Source: Actinomycetales bacterium (GTDB lineage Bacteria > Actinomycetota > Actinomycetes > Actinomycetales > Cellulomonadaceae). From it: a stretch of 64,000 nucleotides of DNA. Made by a program: the position numbers and the translations under genes. The notes beneath the pieces were generated by a model, which ran no database searches, was not told the DNA's origin, and worked only from the letters and a program-made list of their open reading frames with translations. How positions within the stretch are numbered: position 1 is the first letter of the stretch; each line of letters starts with the position of its first letter. The DNA is taken from the NCBI GenBank assembly GCA_020444245.1, contig JAHLLI010000010.1, positions 62,001-126,000 of the forward strand, written 5' to 3'. Positions 7,984 through 16,923 of this stretch are shown here, piece by piece.

Positions 7984-9090
7984 TCACGCGATCGGCACGC
8001 GCAGCGTGAACGTGGCCCCGGCCCCGGGCCCGGGGCTCGCGGCCTCGAGCGACCCATCGTGGGCGCGCGCGATGGCCCGGGCGATCGACAGGCCGATCCC
8101 GGAGCCGCCGTGGCGGCGGTCACGCGCGGTGTCGACCCGGTAGAAGCGGTCGAAGACCCGCGCGAGGTGCTCGGCGGCGATTCCCTCGCCGGTGTCGGTC
8201 ACGGTGACCACCGCGTCGTCGTGGTCCCGGCTCGCGCGGACGGTGACGCGCCCACCGGCGGGCGTGTGCCGCACGGCGTTGTCGAGCAGGTTGGTCAGCA
8301 CCTGCCCGATGCGGTCGGGATCCGCGTCCACGGTCAGCTCGTCGGGGGCTTCGGCGAGCACGGTCACGTCGGCGTCGGCGTGCCGGGCCTGTGCCTGGGT
8401 GACCGCCTCGAGCGCCACCTGGGCGAGGTCGGTGGGCCGCCGTTCGAGCCGCAGGCGCCCCTCCTCCGCGCTGGTGACCAGCGCGACGTCCTCGCTGAGG
8501 CGGGCCAGGCGGTCCACCTGCTCGCGCAGCATCCGGACGGTCTCCTCGTCGGGTGCCTCGACCCCCTCGGCGAACGCCTCCAGGTACCCGCCCAGGACGG
8601 CCACGGGAGTGCGCATCTCGTGGGCCAGGTCCGCCAGGAGCTGGGTCCGGGTCTGCTCGACCCGGGCCAGCTCTGCGGCCATCGCGGTGAAGGCTCCGGC
8701 GAGTTGGTCGAACTCCGGTCCGACACCCGGCGGGTCGACCCGGACCGTCAGGTCCCCCGCCGCGACCCGCCCCGCCGCCGCGCCCAAGGGCGCCAAGGAC
8801 CGCCGGATCCTGCGAGCGAGCACCACGCTGACCGCAGCCGACGCCCCCAAGGCGGCCAGCAGCGCGAGCGAGAGGGCGAGCGCCGACGCGGTCGCGAAGG
8901 CCCGTTCGGCGTGCTCGGTGGCGCTCTCGGCCGTTCCCGTGGTGCGCAGCATGTGCTCGTGGAACAGTCCCGGCCCGACCGCCGCGCCGACCGCCCAGGC
9001 CGTCGCGGCACCGACGAGCACCACCACGACGATGGCCAGCAGCAGCCGGGTCGCGAGGTCCGCTCGCTCGGCGCGTTCGATCAGGCGCAC
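7984..9090 (-). CDS. CutS-like sensor histidine kinase
   Basis: 368 aa. Membrane helix at residues 15-38, a short outside loop with GPGLFHEHM, second helix at 70-95, HAMP domain (RRIRRSLAPLGAAAGRVAAGDLTVRVD), H-box LLADLAHEMRTPVAVLGGY with the phosphorylated His, then N-box NLLDNAVRHTPAGG, G1 DTGEGI and G2 GGSGIGLSIA. The small His-containing sensor loop resembles CutS-type kinases of actinobacteria, which respond to copper or envelope redox state; this is inference from family and context. Start overlaps the regulator stop by 10 bases; same operon as copA. Confidence 0.88.
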   Translation of the reverse strand: MRLIERAERADLATRLLLAIVVVVLVGAATAWAVGAAVGPGLFHEHMLRTTGTAESATEHAERAFATASALALSLALLAALGASAAVSVVLARRIRRSLAPLGAAAGRVAAGDLTVRVDPPGVGPEFDQLAGAFTAMAAELARVEQTRTQLLADLAHEMRTPVAVLGGYLEAFAEGVEAPDEETVRMLREQVDRLARLSEDVALVTSAEEGRLRLERRPTDLAQVALEAVTQAQARHADADVTVLAEAPDELTVDADPDRIGQVLTNLLDNAVRHTPAGGRVTVRASRDHDDAVVTVTDTGEGIAAEHLARVFDRFYRVDTARDRRHGGSGIGLSIARAIARAHDGSLEAASPGPGAGATFTLRVPIA

Positions 9091-9815
9091 GGGCCCAACC
9101 GGTATCCGTAGCCACGGACCGTCTGGACGAACTGCGGAGCCGAGGCGTCATCGCCGAGCTTGCGGCGCACGTGGCCCAGGTGCACGTCCACCAGGTGCGG
9201 ATCGCCCACCCACCCTTCGCCCCAGACCTCACCGATCAGCTGGTCGCGGGAGAACGCTCGCCGGGGTTGGGACACCAGGACGGCGAGCACGTCAAACTCC
9301 GTGCGGGTCAGCCCCACCGGCTCCCCGTCAAGGGTGACCTCACGCGCGGCCAGGTCCATCCGGAGCCGGCCGACCTCGCGCACGTCGTGCTCTGCCTCGG
9401 CCGTGGAAGCGCGAGCGCCGATACCCCGCGGGCGGCGCAGCATCGCCTGGACCCGCGCGACCACCTCACGCGGGCTGAACGGCTTGGTGACGTAGTCGTC
9501 CGCGCCCACGGACAGCCCGATCAGCCGGTCGACCTCCTCGGCGCGTGCGGTGAGCATGATCACGTAGCAGTCGCTGAACGTCCGGATCGCCCGGCAGACC
9601 TCGACGCCGTCCGCACCCGGCAGGCCCAGGTCCAGCACCAGCACGTCGGGGTGCCAGGTCCGGACGCGGTCAATGGCCTCCAGCCCGTCGCCGAGCGTCT
9701 GGACGTCGAAGCCCTCACGGGTGAGGTAGGAGCCGATGAGCCGGGCGAGGGCGGCCTCGTCCTCCACGACCAGGACGGTGCCCTTGGTGCCCGGCGGGGG
9801 CGGGGCAGGAGCCAT
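9081..9815 (-). CDS. OmpR/PhoB-family response regulator
   Basis: 244 aa using ATG 9815 (the longer frame adds a Pro/Arg run without similarity). Receiver domain: VLVVEDEAA, LVLDLGLPGADGVEV with the phospho-Asp, VIMLTARAE, TKPFSPREV with the conserved Lys. C-terminal winged helix: DVHLGHVRRKLGDD and TVRGYGYRL. Starts 32 bases after copA and is coupled to the kinase. Closely similar to the regulator at 48341-49084, so the two systems are paralogues. It may bind the 11-bp direct repeats described in this window. Confidence 0.9.
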   Translation of the reverse strand: MAPAPPPPGTKGTVLVVEDEAALARLIGSYLTREGFDVQTLGDGLEAIDRVRTWHPDVLVLDLGLPGADGVEVCRAIRTFSDCYVIMLTARAEEVDRLIGLSVGADDYVTKPFSPREVVARVQAMLRRPRGIGARASTAEAEHDVREVGRLRMDLAAREVTLDGEPVGLTRTEFDVLAVLVSQPRRAFSRDQLIGEVWGEGWVGDPHLVDVHLGHVRRKLGDDASAPQFVQTVRGYGYRLGPCA

Positions 9816-9846
9816 GGCCCCATCCTCGCGCCCCCGCCGGACCGGG

Positions 9847-12150
9847 TCAGGCCGACGCACCGACGGGCTCCGGCACGCGCGCTGCGCTCGGCGTGGTGTC
9901 GCCCGCCTCGAGCGAGACGGCGGTGAACCGGCGCAGCCGCAGGCTGTTGGTCACGACGAACACCGACGAGAACGCCATCGCCGCGCCGGCGATCAGCGGG
10001 TTGAGCATCCCGGCGATCGCGAGCGGGATCGCGGCGGTGTTGTAGGCGAACGCCCAGAACAGGTTGCCCTTGATCGTCGCCAGCGTCCGCCGCGACAGGC
10101 GGATGGCGTCCACGGCGGCGCGCAGGTCGCCACGGACCAGCGTCAGGTCGGAGGCCTCGATGGCCACATCCGTCCCGGTGCCCATCGCGATGCCCAGGTC
10201 GGACTGGGCCAGGGCGGCCGCGTCGTTCACGCCGTCGCCGACCATCGCGACCACGCGGCCCTCGGCCTGCAGGCGTCGCACGACGTCGACCTTGTCCTGG
10301 GGCAGCACGTCGGCGATGACCTCGGTGATGCCCACCTGGCCGGCCACCGTCGCGGCAGCCCGTGCATTGTCCCCGGTCAGCAGGACGGGTGTGAGACCCA
10401 GCCCGACCAGCTCGCGGACAGCCTGGGCCGAGGTCGGCTTGAGGGTGTCGGCGACCATGAGCACACCCTTGACCTCACCGTCCCAGCCCACGGCGACCAC
10501 GGTGTGGCCCGCCTCCTGGGCGCGGTCCACCGCGACCCTGGCCTGGCCCGGTAGCGCGACGGTAAGCGCCTCCGCGAGCCACGCCGGGCGGCCGGCCAGC
10601 ACGGCGCGCTCGTCGACCGTGCCGGTCACGCCGCGTCCCTGCACGTTGGCGAAGTCACCCACGGCCGGCAGCGGCCCGAGGCGGTCGTTGGCCGCGGTGG
10701 CGATTGCTGCGGCGATCGGGTGCTCCGACGCGTCCTCGACCGCTCCGGCCAGGCGCAGCAGCTCGTCGGCGTCGGTGGCACCGACCGGGACGACGCCCAC
10801 CAGCTGCATCCGGCCGGCGGTGACCGTGCCGGTCTTGTCCAGCACGATCGTGTCGACCCTGCGGGTGGACTCCAGGATCTGCGGGCCCTTGATGAGGATG
10901 CCCAGCTGGGCCCCACGGCCGGTGCCGACCATGAGTGCGGTTGGCGTCGCCAGCCCCAGGGCGCACGGGCACGCGATGATCAGCACGGCCACGGCCGCGG
11001 TGAAGGCAGCCTGGGCGCCGGCACCGGCGATCAGCCAGCCGATCAGCGTGATCAGCGCCAGCGAGATGACGACCGGGACGAATACCGCCGAGATCCGGTC
11101 GGCGAGGCGCTGCACGGGGGCCTTGCCGGTCTGGGCCTCCTCCACGAGCTTGGCCATCTGCGCCAGCTGGGTGTCCGCGCCAACCCTCGTTGCCTCGACC
11201 ACCAGCCGTCCGCCGGCGTTGACGGTGGCACCGACGACCTGGTCACCGACGGTCACCTCGACCGGCACCGGCTCGCCGGTGAGCATCGAGGCGTCCACTG
11301 CCGAGGCGCCCTCGACCACGCGCCCGTCGGTTGCGATCTTCTCGCCCGGGCGGACCACGAACCGGTCGCCCACGGCCAGCTGTGAGACCGGGATGTGCTG
11401 CTCGGCACCGTCGCGCAGCACGGCGACGTCCTTGGCGCCCATCTCCAGCAGGGCACGCAGGGCCGCGCCCGAGTGGCGCTTCGCGCGCGCCTCGAGGTAG
11501 CGGCCCAACAGGATGAAGACGGTCACCGCGGAGGCGACCTCGAGGTAGATCTCGGTCATGCCGCCGGCGCCGCGGGCGGGCAGCAGCGTGAACTCCATGC
11601 GCATGCCGGGTTCGCCGGCGCCGCCCAAGAAGAGCGCGGCCAGCGACCACAGGAAGGCCGCGCTCACGCCGACGCTGATCAGGGTGTCCATGGTCGCCGC
11701 ACGGTGGCGCAGGTTCGTCCACGTCGCCCGGTGGAACGGCAGAGCGCCCCACACCACGACGGGCGCAGCCAGCGTCAGGGACAGCCACTGCCAGTTGTCG
11801 AACTGCAACGGCCGCACCATCGACAGCAGCACGACAGGGGTCGTCAGCACCGCGGTGATGATGACCCTGCGGCGCAGCGCCTCGGTCTCGGCGTCGATCG
11901 GCTCACCGTCTGCCGGGTCGGCGTCGTCCTCCGGTGGCGCCGGCACGGCCGCCGAGTACCCGGTCGCCTCCACGGTCGCGATCGCGGTTGCGGCCTCGGT
12001 GCCCTCCGGAAGGACCACCCGCGCCTTCTCCGTGGCGAAGTTCACGCTCGCCTCGACACCCGGAAGCTTGTTGAGCTTGCGCTCGATCCGGGAGGCGCAC
12101 GACGAGCACGTCATCCCACCGATCTCCAACTCGATGATCTGCCCTGCCAT
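9847..12150 (-). CDS. copA: Copper-exporting P1B-1 ATPase CopA
   Basis: 767 aa. One N-terminal heavy-metal-associated domain with GMTCSSC (Cys15, Cys18); membrane CPC motif in [13 protein letters not shown] near residue 393; phosphorylation motif DKTGTVTAG near 437; TGEPVPVE actuator loop; SEHPIAAAI with the P1B-specific His-Pro; hinge [14 protein letters not shown] near 637; last helices with YNTAAIPLA and [16 protein letters not shown], the P1B-1 pattern for Cu(I). Pumps Cu(I) out of the cytoplasm. Downstream of the YHS gene and upstream of the two-component genes on the same strand; the promoter is probably the one at 12440-12540. Confidence 0.93.
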   Translation of the reverse strand: MAGQIIELEIGGMTCSSCASRIERKLNKLPGVEASVNFATEKARVVLPEGTEAATAIATVEATGYSAAVPAPPEDDADPADGEPIDAETEALRRRVIITAVLTTPVVLLSMVRPLQFDNWQWLSLTLAAPVVVWGALPFHRATWTNLRHRAATMDTLISVGVSAAFLWSLAALFLGGAGEPGMRMEFTLLPARGAGGMTEIYLEVASAVTVFILLGRYLEARAKRHSGAALRALLEMGAKDVAVLRDGAEQHIPVSQLAVGDRFVVRPGEKIATDGRVVEGASAVDASMLTGEPVPVEVTVGDQVVGATVNAGGRLVVEATRVGADTQLAQMAKLVEEAQTGKAPVQRLADRISAVFVPVVISLALITLIGWLIAGAGAQAAFTAAVAVLIIACPCALGLATPTALMVGTGRGAQLGILIKGPQILESTRRVDTIVLDKTGTVTAGRMQLVGVVPVGATDADELLRLAGAVEDASEHPIAAAIATAANDRLGPLPAVGDFANVQGRGVTGTVDERAVLAGRPAWLAEALTVALPGQARVAVDRAQEAGHTVVAVGWDGEVKGVLMVADTLKPTSAQAVRELVGLGLTPVLLTGDNARAAATVAGQVGITEVIADVLPQDKVDVVRRLQAEGRVVAMVGDGVNDAAALAQSDLGIAMGTGTDVAIEASDLTLVRGDLRAAVDAIRLSRRTLATIKGNLFWAFAYNTAAIPLAIAGMLNPLIAGAAMAFSSVFVVTNSLRLRRFTAVSLEAGDTTPSAARVPEPVGASA

Positions 12151-12177
12151 CTCGTTCCTCTCCTCCCGTCTCGGTCC

Positions 12178-12210
12178 CGGTCGGGTCCGTGCTCGGCACG
12201 GACCCGACCG
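12178..12210 (-). terminator. Perfect 15-bp hairpin between YHS gene and copA
   Basis: Arms 12178-12192 and 12196-12210 are perfectly complementary with a 3-base loop and are very GC-rich. No U-run follows, so this may be a partial (attenuating) terminator or an RNA stabiliser that lets the small YHS gene be expressed more than copA. Confidence 0.5.
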
Positions 12211-12215
12211 TGCTG

Positions 12216-12434
12216 TCAGTGGTGGTGCCCGCCGTGCCCGTGGTCGTGGCCGCCGTGCCCGTGGTGCCCGCCGTGCTCATGGCCACCCCCCAGGTACGCC
12301 GACGGGTCCGCCATGAAGGCCTTACGGCACCCCGGTGCGCAGAAGTAGTACGTCGTCCCGTCGACCTCCGCGCTCGGCGCCGTCGCCGGATCCACGCTCA
12401 TCCCGCACACCGGGTCGATCGTCGTCTCCGCCAT
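12216..12434 (-). CDS. Small YHS-domain protein with His-rich tail
   Basis: 72 aa from ATG 12434. [10 protein letters not shown] and [20 protein letters not shown] form a YHS domain, a treble-clef-like fold that binds metal through its cysteines and is common next to copper ATPases. The tail is about half His and Gly ([20 protein letters not shown]), so it can bind many metal ions. Probably a cytoplasmic copper buffer or donor to CopA, encoded just downstream. The same YHS module is fused to the C-terminus of the ATPase at 32089-34881. A CsoR-type operator lies about 30 bases upstream of the start. Confidence 0.85.
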   Translation of the reverse strand: MAETTIDPVCGMSVDPATAPSAEVDGTTYYFCAPGCRKAFMADPSAYLGGGHEHGGHHGHGGHDHGHGGHHH

Positions 12435-12462
12435 CTCGTCCTCCTCGTGTTGCTCCAACCAG

Positions 12463-12479
12463 ATACCCCCATGGGGTAT
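12463..12479. promoter_or_regulatory. CsoR-type operator A (YHS-copA)
   Basis: ATACCCCCATGGGGTAT, a near-perfect G/C-tract inverted repeat matching actinobacterial CsoR sites. It lies just upstream of the YHS gene start (12434), and a possible -10 (TAGCCT or TAGGAA on the - strand, 12479-12489) abuts it, so bound CsoR would block RNA polymerase until Cu(I) binds. Confidence 0.75.
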
Positions 12480-12522
12480 TCCTAGGCTACTCCCGACGCA
12501 ACAAGGAACCACCTCCCAACGA

Positions 12523-12538
12523 TGAAGATGCGGTCAAG
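12523..12538. promoter_or_regulatory. Direct-repeat response-regulator box A
   Basis: TGAAG-N6-TCAAG (11-bp period), 43 bases beyond CsoR operator A and about 90 bases from the YHS start. Same pattern as boxes B-K. Proposed binding site of an OmpR-family regulator. Confidence 0.6.
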
Positions 12539-12559
12539 TCCGCGCCGCCGGCCGGGGCC

Positions 12560-13973
12560 TCACGCCCGCAGCGACGTCATGCGACGGAAGACGAGGACGG
12601 CCGCGACACCGGTGACGGCCAGCCACCCGACGGCGAGCGGCAGCGCCCCCGTGACATCCATCGTCGACGTGAAGGCGCCGTCGACCAGGAGCCGGACGGC
12701 GCCGCGGGCCGGGAGCCAGACGCCCCACCCCGGCGGGGCGGCGTCGAACATGACGTTCTGCGCGATGCCCACGTCCAGGAACGGCAGGACGAACATCGCG
12801 TAGAGGCCTCCGAGCCGTCCGAGCAGTGGCCCCAGAACGACGCCGATCATGGCGTAGGTGAGGGCCACGAGGACGGTGGCAGCGGCGAACGGGAACCATT
12901 GCCGCGGAGTGAAGTCCGCGGCCGTCACGGCCAACGAGACGCCGCTGACGAGGACGGCGGCCGCGACGATCACCGCCAGCCGAGACGAAGAGGCCCGCGA
13001 GGCCGGCCAGGAACGCGACCGTGATGGGGATCATGACGGCGCCGTGGACGTCAGCCATCGACAGCATCGTCGTGGTGGTGACTCCTGCGTCGACGAGATC
13101 CACGGGTGTCGGCTCGTCCGGGGTGATGGCGATCGAAGCGCTGATGAACAGGACCGGGAGGCCGAGCAGCAGCACCCACAGAGCCGGGCTCCGACGGTAC
13201 TCGTGCCAGGCGAACCGCGCGCCGGCCACCAACCGGGCCACGGCGGACACGCTGCGTGCGTGCCCACTCGAGGGTCGAGTGGTCAGCACGAGGGGGACCG
13301 CAGCGAGCGCGAGTCCGGCGCCGGTCCACACCAGGGCCGCCCCTAGGACGCCCAGGCGGCCTCCCTCGTGCGATGTCGGGTCGAGCAGGTACAGGGTTGC
13401 GAAGTGCCCGGGGAAGGCCCTGGTGATGCCTCCGGTCGCCCCGCCCATGGCGGGACCGAAGAACACGTCGAGCATCCAGATGAAAGTGATCACCAGCGAC
13501 CCGTTCATCTCCGACCGCACCACCGACCCCACGGCCGCCCCGATGCCTAGGTAGACCAGCACCGACATGAGGGTCGCTGCGACCACCCGACCGGGCGAGG
13601 ACAGATCGGTGCGCAGCGCCAGGGCAAGCAGGGCGGCCACGGCCGCCAGGAGCGCGAGCACGACGGACGAGCCGAGCCTGGCCCACGCGACCCGCCCCGC
13701 ACCGGCACCAGCCGCGGCGAGCCGGCGATCGATGTTTCGGGAGCCCGCCACATGGAAGAAGCCTGCGACGCCGGCAAGGAAGGACGCGGCCCACGGGGCC
13801 GTCGCAGCTTCCAGCTGCCCGACGCCCGCGGCCCCGCCGAGAATCCGCGCGAAGTCGGCGATCGCGCCCGCCGACGCGAGGACGAACACGACCGGCACGA
13901 TGGCGAGGAGCGCGACGTTGAGGGGCCGGCGTGCGTACTCCTTCAGGAACCGTTTGAGCAGCAGGCCGGTCAT
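12560..13973 (-). pseudogene. ABC-2 type permease, frameshifted near 12980
   Basis: Two frames together make one long membrane protein. The N-terminal part runs from ATG 13973 (MTGLLLKRFLKEYARRPLNVALLAI) with helices and a repeated second half that begins LVAGARFAWHEYRRSPALWVL. At about 12976-12984 the text LAGLFVSA switches frame and continues as LAVIVAAAVLVSGVSLAVTAADF down to 12560. One base too many (or two too few) separates the halves. The protein would be the membrane half of an exporter with the ATPase directly upstream. Either a real mutation or a sequencing error; the adjacent gene has one too. Confidence 0.8.
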
Positions 13974-14646
13974 CGTTCGACCGTCCGCCCCTGACTCAGG
14001 TCGTACACGCGGTCGAACCGCTCGGCGTCGGTGACGAAGTGGCTGACGACGAGCAGGCTCCGGCCCGCGTCGCGACGCTCGCTCGTGAGCGCCCAGAACC
14101 TTGGTAGGTGTCCCAGTCGAACCCGGCGTACGGCTCGTCGAGGAGCAGCACGTCGGGATCCGGGAGCAAGGCCAGTGCCAGGTTCAGCTTGGCCCTCGTC
14201 CCTCCGGAGAGCTCATCCACCCGCACATCGGCCCATTCGCCGAAGCCGAAGGTGGCATAGAGGCTCTCTCGCGCGCGGTCGACGTCGACGGCGGACATCC
14301 GGTAGGCCTTGCCGAACAGCTCCAGGTGCTCATCGCACGTGAGCCGCGCGTAGAGGATCGGCTCCTGGGGGCAGTATCCGAGCCGCCCCCGCAGATCCAC
14401 CTCTCCCGCGTCGTGGCCCACCGCGCCGACGATCACCTTCAAGAGCGTGGACTTGCCGGCACCGTTCTCGCCGACCAGGCCCACCACCTCCCCTGGCCGC
14501 AGCTCCAGGTCGGCCCCCCGAAGGACGGCCCGACCGCGTCCACGCCGCCATCCGCGGCGATACGTCTTGACCACGCCCGCGACGGTGAGGGTCGGGTGGG
14601 GCACCTCAACCGCTCGCGCTGCCAGGTCCTGCTGCCGATCCGTCAT
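13970..14646 (-). pseudogene. ABC transporter ATPase, frameshifted near 14098
   Basis: From ATG 14646: Walker A GLVGENGAGKSTLLKV, Q-loop YCPQEPIL, signature ELSGGTRAKLNLALAL, Walker B VLLLDEPYAGFDWDTY. After DWDTYQG the frame is lost; the shifted frame reads on naturally as FWALTSERRDAGRSLLVVSHFV...YDLSQGR and ends at 13970 in an ATGA overlap with the permease. A single missing base in the CCTTGG region (about 14096-14103) explains it. The unshifted reading ends at 13996 and would lack the H-loop His (SHFV). Energises the neighbouring permease; substrate unknown, but it has a CsoR operator upstream. Confidence 0.82.
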
Positions 14647-14662
14647 CTCAGAACCCTCCTCG

Positions 14663-14679
14663 ATACCCCATAGGGGTAT
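14663..14679. promoter_or_regulatory. CsoR-type operator B (ABC exporter)
   Basis: ATACCCCATAGGGGTAT, a nearly perfect inverted repeat 17 bases upstream of the ATPase start. A possible -10 (TACAGA, - strand) abuts it at about 14679-14684. Confidence 0.75.
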
Positions 14680-14722
14680 CTGTAGCGCGCCCGACGGCCG
14701 AGGGGAAGGGACCGGGGCCAGA

Positions 14723-14738
14723 CTTCGGCAAACCTTCA
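14723..14738. promoter_or_regulatory. Direct-repeat box B
   Basis: On the - strand TGAAG-N6-CGAAG, exactly 43 bases from operator B, the same spacing as at operator A. Upstream of the ABC exporter. Confidence 0.6.
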
Positions 14739-14845
14739 TGCCCGCAGGCACCGCTGCTCACCCGAGGACGCGGCGCCTCGCACGCGGGTCTGCAGGCCAC
14801 GCGCTGACGGGCCTACCGGGCCGGCACGGACCCTCGGGTCACCGA

Positions 14846-14861
14846 CGAAGAATCGGTCAAG
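14846..14861. promoter_or_regulatory. Direct-repeat box C (DUF302 gene)
   Basis: CGAAG-AATCGG-TCAAG, 11-bp period, 90 bases upstream of the DUF302 start. A TATATG at 14898-14903 could be the -10, 36 bases downstream. No CsoR site here. Confidence 0.6.
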
Positions 14862-14950
14862 AACGACCGGGTACGGACGCGCGCCCACGCGTACCGGTAT
14901 ATGCAGGAGGAGGAGCAACCCATCGCTCTGAGGGCTGCAAAGGAGTCTCC

Positions 14951-15343
14951 ATGAGCTTCGAGCGCACAGTCGAGGTCCGACTGTCGTTCAAGGACGCGCT
15001 GGCGCGCACCCGTGAGGCGCTCGCCGCGCACGGCTTCGGTGTCCTCACCGAGATCGACATGCAGGCGACACTGCGGGCCAAACGGGGCACACAGATCGCC
15101 CCCTACACCATCCTCGGAGCCTGCAACCCTGCCCTTGCCGAAGGTGCACTCGCCACCGACCCGCGCGTCGGCGTCCCGCTGCCCTGCAGTGTCGTGGTCA
15201 GGTCGAGTGGCGCGGGCACCTCTACGGTGCACGTCTTCGAGCCCGGTCTCCTGCCGGCGCTGGCCGAGAACGTGGATCTCGCCGGCTACGCCGACGAGGC
15301 CGGATCGCTGCTCGAGGGAGTGCTCGCCGAACTGGCGACATGA
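14951..15343 (+). CDS. DUF302 domain protein
   Basis: 130 aa from ATG 14951 behind AAAGGAG. The whole protein is one DUF302 domain: SFKDALARTREALAAHGFGVLTEIDMQATLRAKRG, then YTILGACNPALAEGAL, PLPCSVVV and VHVFEP. DUF302 is a small alpha/beta fold often found in metal and sulfur gene clusters; its biochemical role is not established. The Cys in GACNP and in LPCSV are conserved in the family as I know it. Located between the copper operons and likely co-regulated by box C. Confidence 0.85.
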   Translation: MSFERTVEVRLSFKDALARTREALAAHGFGVLTEIDMQATLRAKRGTQIAPYTILGACNPALAEGALATDPRVGVPLPCSVVVRSSGAGTSTVHVFEPGLLPALAENVDLAGYADEAGSLLEGVLAELAT

Positions 15344-15357
15344 TCGCCTCCGGATGT

Positions 15358-15373
15358 CTTGACCGAATCTTCG
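15358..15373. promoter_or_regulatory. Direct-repeat box D
   Basis: On the - strand CGAAG-ATTCGG-TCAAG, almost identical to box C. It overlaps the TTG that opens the next reading frame, which suggests that this TTG is not the true start. Confidence 0.5.
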
Positions 15374-15802
15374 CAGCTTCGCGACCGGAACCCTCTGCTC
15401 CTGCCCGACGATGACTCCGTGACAGTCGTAGACACCCGGGGGCCGGCGATCGGCCCCGCACCCCGTCGGCGCGGCGCCCTGGGCTCGCTCGCGACGGGCA
15501 CGCTCGGCGGCATCGGTGGCCTGGCACCGCACGTGCTCCACCACGTGGGGCCTCTGGTCGGCACGGCGCTGGTCGCGGGCGGCTCGGGAACGGCGATCTT
15601 CGGCGCGCTCGGGTTCGTGGCATCGGTGCCGATGCTGATGCGCCTGCGTCGCAGGTTCGCGAGCTGGTTGGCGCCGGGGATCGCGCTCGCCGCGTTCGCC
15701 GCGATGTTCGCGTTCTCCTCGTTCGTGATCGGTCCGCTGGTCAGCGGAAGCTCTCCGGCACAGGTCCAGGAGGCGCCGGCACACGAGAGCCACCACGGCT
15801 GA
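15359..15802 (+). CDS. Small membrane protein, unknown function
   Basis: 147 aa if TTG 15359 is used, 127 aa from the in-frame GTG 15419 (VTVVDTRGP). I recognise no family. Three hydrophobic segments: LGSLATGTLGGIGGLAPHV, VGTALVAGGSGTAIFGALGFVASVPML, and LAPGIALAAFAAMFAFSSFVIG, ending with a short His-rich tail (HESHHG). Similar small membrane proteins occur in actinobacterial metal islands. Box D overlaps the TTG, so the GTG start is preferred. Follows the DUF302 gene by 15 bases. Confidence 0.6.
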   Translation: MTESSQLRDRNPLLLPDDDSVTVVDTRGPAIGPAPRRRGALGSLATGTLGGIGGLAPHVLHHVGPLVGTALVAGGSGTAIFGALGFVASVPMLMRLRRRFASWLAPGIALAAFAAMFAFSSFVIGPLVSGSSPAQVQEAPAHESHHG

Positions 15803-15881
15803 GGTGCCCGCACGTCCTGCGGGGCGGGCCCGTCCTCGGTGTGCCGTTCGGCGCCGTGGTCGCGGACGGCGATCCCTCCGA

Positions 15882-16781
15882 CTATGGCGACGAGGCCCGC
15901 CCACGGCGTATCGGGATGCCGGCCGATCTGGCCGCACGAGCGACGGACGACCATCTGGCGAAGCGGGGTCGCAGGACCAGCCACATGGACCCGAGCACGA
16001 CAGCCAACCCCACGGCCGTCCACCCGGTGGGCACCTCACCCAGCACCGCGCCACCGAGCACGATCCCGAAGACCGGCGTCAGGAACGTCCACGCGCTGAG
16101 CGCATCCAACCGGGAGTCACGCACTTCCGCGAACCAGGCCAGGGTCGTCGCCGCAGTACCGACGAGGCCGAGGAACGCCACCACCGCCACGAAACGCGGC
16201 GTCCACGAGATAGAAGGACTGCCCTCGACGACCGCGGCGGCGACCGTCAGGACCACGCCGCCGAGGACCAGGTGCCAGCCCCCGGCGACCACCAGATCGA
16301 CCCCCACCAACCGGCGCGCGAGGAGCGTGCCGGTGGTGATCGCTACCGCCGAGAGCAGGGCCAGCCCCGCACCTCGCCCGCCACCGCCAGGCACCGCGAC
16401 GACGAGCAGGCCGACGAACCCGACCAGGAGCGCACCCGTCGTCCGCGCGGACACGGCCTCTCCGTACAGCCACCACGCAGGCAGCAGGATCAGCAGCGGC
16501 TGGGCGTTCGAGAGGACGGCGGCCGTTCCCGTGGCGAGCCCGGACACACCCCCGAACATCGCCGCGAAGCCGATCGCGACGTTGACCACCCCCAAGAGGG
16601 CGATCAGCCGCCAGATCGACGCGCCGCGAGGAGCCGGCCTGCGCTGGGCCCCGGCGACCACCAGGAGCGCCACTCCGGCAACCAGGGCACGCAGCGCCGC
16701 GAACCACAGCAGCGGCGCGTCGCGCAGCCCCCACTGGATGCCGATGAAGCAGGCACCGTAGGCGGCCGTGACCCAGAGCAT
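15882..16781 (-). CDS. EamA-family (DMT) transporter
   Basis: About ten membrane helices in two EamA repeats, from GIQWGLRDAPLLWFAALRALVAG to TFLTPVFGIVLGGAVLGEVPTGWTAVGLAVVLGSMWLVL. Start uncertain: ATG 16781 is placed where the paralogue at 28104 begins; the frame is open to 16895 with a Pro/Arg-rich extension. Exports or imports an unknown small metabolite. It directly follows a CPD-type metal ATPase, and the same pair recurs at 27243-30556, so it probably works with the ATPase or was copied along with it. Confidence 0.85.
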   Translation of the reverse strand: MLWVTAAYGACFIGIQWGLRDAPLLWFAALRALVAGVALLVVAGAQRRPAPRGASIWRLIALLGVVNVAIGFAAMFGGVSGLATGTAAVLSNAQPLLILLPAWWLYGEAVSARTTGALLVGFVGLLVVAVPGGGGRGAGLALLSAVAITTGTLLARRLVGVDLVVAGGWHLVLGGVVLTVAAAVVEGSPSISWTPRFVAVVAFLGLVGTAATTLAWFAEVRDSRLDALSAWTFLTPVFGIVLGGAVLGEVPTGWTAVGLAVVLGSMWLVLRPRFARWSSVARAARSAGIPIRRGRASSP

Positions 16782-16923
16782 CCGTCCGGCGCGTGGTGGC
16801 CGTCGTGCGTCCGGCCCTCGCGAGCTCGTCGTGGGTCGAGCATCAGGCGGCGCAGCACCGCGGCGATGCCTCTGACCAGGTGCCCGCCTCAGCACGCCCG
16901 CTCCGCACGAGCGCAGCCGGAGC

